Part shown: in pieces, positions 31,266 to 39,000 of the stretch
Layout of the letters: every line of letters starts with the position of its first letter
Position numbering within the stretch: the first letter of the stretch is position 1
NCBI GenBank assembly: GCA_041653315.1
Contig: JBAZFO010000007.1
Span: 1-41,874 of the forward strand
Direction of reading: 5' to 3'
From: Candidatus Micrarchaeia archaeon
GTDB taxonomy: Archaea; Micrarchaeota; Micrarchaeia; Anstonellales; JAHKLY01
Length of the DNA: 41,874 nucleotides
Position numbers and translations under genes: made by a program
Notes under the pieces: generated by a model
Told to the model about the DNA's origin: nothing
The model's database searches: none
What the model saw: the letters and a program-made list of their open reading frames with translations, nothing else

Positions 31266-31885
31266 TATTTTTTTGAAGGACATAATTTATTCAATTTGCA
31301 TTCTTTACATTTAGGCCTTCGTGCAATGCAAACTTTTCTTCCATGTAAAATAAGCGCAATTGAAATAAAATTCCAATCTTGTTTTTTAAATAATTTCATT
31401 AAATCCTTTTCAATTTTTTCTGGGTTTTTAGTATTTGTTAATTTTAATAAATTAGATAAGCGCGTTACATGTGTATCAACTACAATTCCTTGAGTTTTAT
31501 TAAAAAAAGATTGTAAAACAACATTTGCTGTTTTTCTTCCAACTCCTGGAAGTTTTATTAACTCATCAATTGTATTAGGTATTTTTCCATTAAAATTTTT
31601 AACAACAAATTGCGCCATTGATTTCAGTCTTTTAGCTTTCATTTTATAATACCCAGAAGAATAAATTATTTTTTCTAATTCATTTAATTTAGCATTTGCT
31701 AAATTTTCAATATTTGGATATTTTTTAAAAAGCGCAGGAGTGATTTTATTAATTTGAACATCAGTAGATTGCGCTGATAAAATTGTGGCGCATAATAATT
31801 GATATGCGTTTTTATGTTTTAAAGCAGTTTTAGCTTGAGGATATTCTTTTTTCAGGATTTTAAGAATTTTTTCGATTTTAATCAT
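31262..31885 (-). CDS. nth: Endonuclease III (DNA glycosylase/AP lyase)
   Basis: The 207-residue protein has the Nth signature: LSAQSTD (37-42), the helix-hairpin-helix LPGVGRKTA (112-120) with catalytic Lys K118, and VVDTHVTRL with catalytic Asp D137. The C-terminal 4Fe-4S site is C-x6-C-x2-C-x5-C (CIARRPKCKECKLNKLC). It removes oxidised pyrimidines in base excision repair. I put the start at 31885: the shared TATA box lies about 27 nt upstream, and longer frames would include it. Length matches the bacterial enzyme (211). Confidence 0.95.
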   Translation of the reverse strand: MIKIEKILKILKKEYPQAKTALKHKNAYQLLCATILSAQSTDVQINKITPALFKKYPNIENLANAKLNELEKIIYSSGYYKMKAKRLKSMAQFVVKNFNGKIPNTIDELIKLPGVGRKTANVVLQSFFNKTQGIVVDTHVTRLSNLLKLTNTKNPEKIEKDLMKLFKKQDWNFISIALILHGRKVCIARRPKCKECKLNKLCPSKKY

Positions 31886-31905
31886 AATATTTATTATAAT
31901 AAGAG

Positions 31906-31916
31906 CTTTTTTAAAG
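31906..31916. promoter_or_regulatory. TATA box shared by divergent nth and pelA
   Basis: CTTTTTTAAAG has a self-complementary TTTAAA core (31910-31915). The core is about 25 nt before the pelA ATG and about 27 nt before the nth ATG. Both genes would be leaderless, and only 52 nt lie between the start codons. Confidence 0.6.
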
Positions 31917-31937
31917 ACGCATTTTCTAATAAAATAC

Positions 31938-32975
31938 ATGAGAATTATTCACCAAGACAGAAAAACAGGGGAAATTAAAGTTATGCCTGAGAATTTAGAT
32001 GATCTGTGGCATTTAGACAAAATAATAGAAGAAGGAGATGAATTAGAAGCAAGATCATATAGAGTTTATAAGCCGACAGAAGATTCTAAAGGTGAGCGCA
32101 AGCCAATTACTGTTAGAATAAATTGTGAAAAAATTGAATTCTCAAAATATGGTGATTCTTTAAGAGTAACAGGTAAAATAATTAGCGGTAAACCAGAAGA
32201 GTTTGTTCAAATAGGGAATTATCATACTATAAATGTTGAAATTGAAAATCATTTATTAATACAAAAAGAAAAATGGACTAAATTTCAATTAGATAGAATA
32301 AAAAAAGCAATTTCTGAAACAAAAAGACCGAGATTAGGTATAATATTAATAGATAATGAAAAAGCATTAGTTTCTTATTTAAGAGGATATGGGGTTGAAC
32401 ATTCTCATGAATTATATTCAGATAGGTCCAAAAGAGATAAAAATCCAGAAGAAAAATTACAAAAATTTTATGCAGAAATTACAAAACAAATAGAAAATAT
32501 TCAAGCAGAAAAAATTATTATTGCAGGGCCTGGTTTTGCTAAAGATGAATTAAAAGAATATATACAAATAAAATACCCAGAATTATTAAAAAAATTAATT
32601 TTTGAAAAAGTATCAAGCTCTGAAAGAAGTGCAGTAAAAGAATTAATGAATTCTGGGGCAGTATCTCAAGCAATAGGAGAGCACCAAGCTGAAAAAGAGC
32701 AGTTATTGATTAATAAATTAAAAGAAAATATTGGAAAAGACACAGGTTTAGCAATTTACGGATTAAAAGAAATAGAAAATGCATTAAATTGCAAAGCAGT
32801 TGCACAAATTCTAGTAATAGATGATTTAATAAGGCAAAAACCAGATATTAAACAATTGTTAGAAAATGCAGAAAAAAACAAAGTTGAAATAGAAATTTTC
32901 TCTTCTGATGGTGAAGCAGGAACAGAGTTAAAAGGAATAGGAGGTTTAGCTGCGTTTTTATTTTACAAAATTTGA
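31938..32975 (+). CDS. pelA: Pelota (aPelota), ribosome rescue factor
   Basis: The 345-residue protein fits archaeal Pelota. An N-terminal Sm-like domain (MRIIHQDRKTGEIKVMPENLDDLWHLDKIIEEGDELEA) is followed by central and C-terminal eRF1-like domains (LGIILIDNEKALVSYLRGYGVEH, later IIIAGPGFAKDELKEYI and VEIEIFSSDGEAGTELKGIGGLAAFLFYKI). The GGQ peptide-release motif of aRF1 is absent, as expected. Pelota enters stalled ribosomes with aEF1A and is followed by ABCE1 for splitting; abce1 is nearby. TTTTTTAAAG about 25 nt upstream gives a leaderless start. Confidence 0.96.
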   Translation: MRIIHQDRKTGEIKVMPENLDDLWHLDKIIEEGDELEARSYRVYKPTEDSKGERKPITVRINCEKIEFSKYGDSLRVTGKIISGKPEEFVQIGNYHTINVEIENHLLIQKEKWTKFQLDRIKKAISETKRPRLGIILIDNEKALVSYLRGYGVEHSHELYSDRSKRDKNPEEKLQKFYAEITKQIENIQAEKIIIAGPGFAKDELKEYIQIKYPELLKKLIFEKVSSSERSAVKELMNSGAVSQAIGEHQAEKEQLLINKLKENIGKDTGLAIYGLKEIENALNCKAVAQILVIDDLIRQKPDIKQLLENAEKNKVEIEIFSSDGEAGTELKGIGGLAAFLFYKI

Positions 32976-33025
32976 TTTTTGGCTGTATAAATAGTTTTTT
33001 AAAGAATAACTCACCTTAATTAAGT

Positions 33026-36000
33026 ATGAAAAACCATATTTTTATTATAGGATTAAGTTTAATCTTAATTTTATCTATATTTGGCTGTATACAGCAGGAA
33101 CCAACAACACCAGATGTTATCCCAAAAGAGGAAATTAATTTACAGAAATTATCTGATGAATTTAATATAGAATTATCAACAAACACAAAAGAACTAAAAC
33201 AAGAGGATATTTCTTTATCCGGAAACACATTCAAAGCAGAATTAGAGCCTGTTAAAACTTTTACTAAATTAAGTCCTGCTTTTGAAAATATGGGATTTAC
33301 TTTAAAAACAAATGAATTTTATGGTTTTGATGGAGGATTAGAGTATACAAAAGAAGAATATAAGACTGGATATTTATTAGGAGATATTTCTATAGTAAGT
33401 GAATTTAAAAAAGCACCAAAGGATGTTGTTTATTTAGATACTCCTAATGCAAAAGAAGTAGTAAAACATTCAATTAAGATAAAAAATAATGCAGAAACAA
33501 TTGAAGAAATTTCAGTTGATTTAGAATATGAAGTCCAGAATGCAAAAAAAATAATTTGGAATAATGATGAGTATATCTTAAAACAAGGAGAAATTATTGA
33601 ATTTAATGCTTCTCAAAATGAAGATGCTAAAATTAATATAATTTTAGAAAATGGGGATAAAGCAGTAATTGATTTTATAGATCTTAAATTAGAAAAACAT
33701 AAAGCAAAAATAAGTTATGATGGGCAAAAAGCAGTAATTATTTTAGAAGTTTCTGCTGTTGTTAATCCAAATTCAGAATATATTATTGATCCATATCTAA
33801 GTTATATTCCTTATTCAGATATTTTAAATTCACAAAAACAAGGAGTTAATTTTATTGAGATAGGAGATGTAAATGATGATAATAAAAATGATTTAATTTT
33901 AGCTTATAATAATAAAATAGAAATTTATTATGATTATTTAAATGATATTATTAATATTGATAAAGAATTTTATTTTAATGATGATTCTTCAACTATTTTG
34001 TCTTTAGATTATGAAAATGGATTATTATCTGTAGGAATTTTTCCTACTGGAGTTTATTCATTTAATCCAAATGAATTGAGTAGCACGTATATCAATAAGA
34101 ACAATGCCGAAATAGATTTATTTGATGCAATAGGTAATAATTTTTATTCAAGTAAAATAAAAAACAATTTATATTTTGCATCTGTTCCTATATCTGAGCA
34201 AAAAGGAGGGATATTATTTATTTCACAAGTTCCAGATTTTCAAAAGAGCGCAATTTATTATTCAGAATTACTAGGTTCAAAAACTACAAATACTGAAATT
34301 ACATGTAATGAAGAGATATGTTGTTTTGGGATTTCATACAAAGGAGAAGTATATTGCGTTTATAATCAAGATATAATTTTTGATAATCAATATAAAAATT
34401 ATAATGAAGCTGCATTTTTATCTTTTTCAGGAGAAACAAATTTAGGACAGCAAGTGTTATTAAATCAAAATAATTTAATTTTATCTTCTCAAGATCAAGT
34501 TCATGTTATTAAGGACATAAATTTATTGGCAGGAAATTATGATATTAAAGATATTTCTTTAACAACTTATGGCCCAAAGAATTATGGTAAAAAAATTATT
34601 TTTGATGAATTCAATAGTCAATTATTAGTTTTATCTAATTCAGGATTACATTTATTAGATGAAAATGATTTTGGTAATATAAATAATAATCCAAAATATA
34701 ATACTGAAGATTTATTAGATAAAATTGCAATTGCAGAAAATGGAAATTATGCAACATATTCTGGAGAAGTTATATATTTAGGTTCAGAATTCCCAACTTT
34801 ATATAGTTCAATGGGTGTTCCAGGCAGCATAACTAATTGTGATCCTTCAATTTCAACTACTTCCGGTTTATATACACTTTTAAATGATGTTTCTATTATT
34901 GATGCAACTTGTTTTGAATTTTCAGGTTATTCTTCAAGTTTATTTATATTTGATTGTGATGGACATACAATTTCTGTAGATGGAGATGGAATTTCAGCAA
35001 TAAAAGCAAATAATGCAGGAACATTTACAATACAAAATTGTAATTTTATTGTTGATGGTTCTAATTCAAATGCAGTAGATATGAATAGTATTAATTCTTT
35101 AATAATTAATAATTGTAATTTTTCAATACAAAATGGCGGATATTCAGATGGGATTAAAGCAGTTGGGCCAACTACTTCAATTTCAACTTTAGAAGCACAA
35201 GAATTAAATTTAAATTTAATAAATTTACAGCATTCAAATGGTATTAATATTCATCAAACAAGAGATATTAATATAAATAATTTTAATATTTCATTTGATA
35301 GTTGTATAGATACGTCTGGATTAGGTATAGATACTCCTTCAAATATAATTTTAGAAAATTCAAATTTAAATACAATAGGATTATTAAATGAACAAATTGC
35401 AGGTTATTCAATAATTGGTGGTTCTTCAATAGAAATTTTAGATGTGAATATGAATTTAATTGGCGGAGGAATTACAGGAACTGGATTTTCAAATTCAAAT
35501 AATATTTTATTAAATAATTCCAAAATAGAGGTTCAAGGAGTTGCATTATCAGGTATAAATATAAAACAAGGCTCAAATAATTTAGTAAATAATACTAACT
35601 CTTCTGCTGTTTCAAATATGTTTGTTGTTAATGTTCCTTCAACAACTACCTTAAATCCATTTGTAATTTCTGCTTTAGTAAATGAAGTAGTTGTAGATGG
35701 AAAGTATAATTGGTTATATTCTTTAAATTCAAAAAATTCATATGATTTAAAATTACAAAATAATAGGTTTTATGCAGATTGCCCAGCACCAGTATCTGGT
35801 TCTTCTTCAGGAGGTTCAGTTCTTCCATGGGCAGGTTATAATACAATGGCAGTTAGATTAAATAATTCGTATATTATGAATATAACAGATAATATTATTT
35901 TATCTCAATATTGTGTTGCATTAACAAGTGAAAGTTCAACAGGAAAAATATTTAATAATACAATAGAAAGATATTCTGATGACATAACTGATTTTGATTC

Positions 36001-39000
36001 ACAAATATACGCGCCAGCAAACCAGCCACAACTTTCAGCATTTCCAATAATTAATAATTATGACATAAGTGGTGAAAATTTAATTGTTTATGATAATGAA
36101 ATCACTTCTTCTTTAATAGGAGTAACATTAGATTCTAAAATAGATAAATATAATTTTAATTTTTCAAATAATAAAATATCAAATTGTCCAGCTTTTGGAT
36201 TTTCAACAAATGTATTGGGAAATGTATTCGGGCCTTTTACAGATTTTGATTCAAATGTTATATGCAGTAATGGGATATATGATATTTATGGAGTAAATAA
36301 ATCTGTTCTTACAAATTTTATTACAACCACATGTACTAATTACAATTTCTTATTAGAAGGAGGTTTTGGCAATTGTAATATTTTATGTTATGATTGTCCA
36401 GATATTTTGAATTTTAATTTAACTGCAAATTGCACTGATTATGTCAATACAAATTTTGCAGGAGAACAAACAGAACCAGGCGATCCAACTCAAACAATTC
36501 CTTCAATCTATTCAAATGATACCATTTGTTTAAACACAAATGTAACAAATCCAAGCCCGCATGATACAATTGCTTTAATGCCTTGTTATGATTTAGGTAC
36601 AAATCCATTAGATTTATTGAATACTAATTCTGAAGCTTTAACTTTACCTGTAGTTCCAATGATAGGAATTCCAAGTATTCCATCAGTTAGTTTACCCTCA
36701 GATAGCACTGGGATAATTGATGCAAGTACAGATTATTTAGAAAGCTGTCATTATTACCAATGTTTTGTTTATTTAGATCCTCAATATCCAATTCCTGGAT
36801 GTGAAAGTCCAGAAGAATCTTTAGCATTTTTTGTTGAAAATATGGCACCAACAATTTCTGTTAATCCAACAATAACAGAATCACCAACAGGATTATTTTG
36901 TGATGTATCTTCATCTATAGCTTCATTTATTGATCCAGATGGAGACTCAGTAGGAATTCCAATAAATTATACTTGGTATATTAATGGAATTGAAGATGGT
37001 TTAACATCTAATTTCCTTTCAAATTCAAATTATTCACCAGGAGATACTATCACATGTTCAGTTTCAATTCCAGATGATTCAAATTGTCCGCAGTTATATT
37101 CTAATGAATTGAATGCAACATATTTTATACCAGCACAAGGTTGGGTTCATGTTAATCCTTATCCAACTGGTTATACTGATGATATTTATTATTGTGATTA
37201 TGAATATCAAATGCCTTTAGCAAGACAATATAATATTGAAGTTACGTGGTATTTATTTGATTCATGGAGTACTGGTTGGTCTTCAGCTACTTTAATAGAT
37301 ACAAATACTTTTGTATCAACAGATACTTTTGCGCATTCAAACGCAAATACTATTTTAGATTATGATTTAGAAAAATGTCATTATGTTGCATGTAAAGTAA
37401 ATATTACTAATTTAGATGGATCTTATATAGATTATTCATTAGCTGGTAATTCAACAATGGCAGAAACTGCTTCTCCAATTGCTGGACAAGGAGCACCTAC
37501 ACAAATAATTAATAGACCACCAACTTTAACAGGATATTTAACTATTGATACATTTTCAACAAGTCCAGATTTAGTTTTATATTGTAATGATGATTTAGTT
37601 TTATTTAATGATTTGGATTATAATGACGTAGAATCAAGCAGAACATTTAGCTGGGAAAAAGATGGTGTTTTATTAGACGAAACAACAGATACTTTAACAA
37701 CTTCAATTCCTTTAGATGAAGCAACATACAAATGCTGTATAGAAGTTTCAGATTCTATTGTAAATGGAAATTGTAAAGACAGTGTAAGTATTTGTAATAC
37801 AACTTATATTCCTCCAAGAACAATTGAGTTTGATGTTAATTTATCTGCTGATCCTATTGTAGATCATTTGCCTTCTCCAAGTGGGTGCGGTCCAATAAAT
37901 TATGGTGATTCAAGAACTGATAATTGTGCTTATGAAGATTCTAATTTCACATGTACTGTTGAAAATATTGAGTATACTGGTTTAGGAAGAGTAGAAACAA
38001 AAGATGTAAAAATTTATGATGAAGATGGAAATGTTTTTGTTGAAGAGAGTGGAGTACCTTATGAAGATATTGTATATTATTATAATGAACCTGAAGATGA
38101 AGAATATGAAGGTTGTTTAGAAAATTTAGAATGCCAAAAAGGAGATATTTTATATTGTAATGTAACTTTATATGATAATTATGGAACTGAATTAGAAACA
38201 TTTAGAAGCAATCCAGTACAAATACATAATTTTATACCTGAAATTTCAAAACCAGAAGTATTAGTAATTTCAGAAGCAGTTCCTTTAGAAGGAATATCAA
38301 TTGGAGATTATGATGAAACTGATTTAGAAAGTTATGTTGGAAAATTTGTTTGTGTTCCAAGCGATGTTTGGGAAGATGATGATAGAACACCTGATTATAA
38401 TAATGATATGTGGAATAAAATAAAATATTATTGGGAATGGTCGCCAATAGATACTGGGTATATAAATTCTGGAAGTTCATGTACTTATTCTGAATATGGA
38501 GATAAATGTTCAAATAATCAATGTTTTTCAAATGATATTAAAAATGAATTATGTGATTTAATTTCATCTAGGGGTTGCAGCAATGATGAAATTTCATGCT
38601 GGGGTCCTGATGAAAACAATGAAGATCATTGGTTGCCTTTTATTCCTATGGCTCAATTAAGAGATTATTATGCGTTTGATTTTATTCCAAATATGAATGT
38701 AACTTATGGTGTTTGTGATTGGGCTTCATTAGGCGGTTTAACTGGATGCGCTCCATCAATTGCAATAGAATGTTATAATGGAATTTTATATACTGCAGAA
38801 GATGAAGAAGGAGAATGTAGAAGTGATTTATATACTGCAGAAATGGAACTTTTAAAACAATGTGCACAAGGAACAAGACAATGTTATGAATTATTAGAAT
38901 CATGTTCTTTTGTAAATGATTATTCAGGAACAGGAATTGTTTATCCAACTAGTGAATGTTCCTCAGATGGTTTAGTAACAATTGCAGGTTTTGATTTAAC

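Noticed and set aside
35646..35846. Open frames on the minus strand within the giant gene (also near 37947-38531, 38682-38948, 40347-40553 and 40914-41210)
   Set aside because: They are antisense shadows of the long plus-strand frame, with His/Leu/Asn-rich products produced by its codon bias, and lack start signals.
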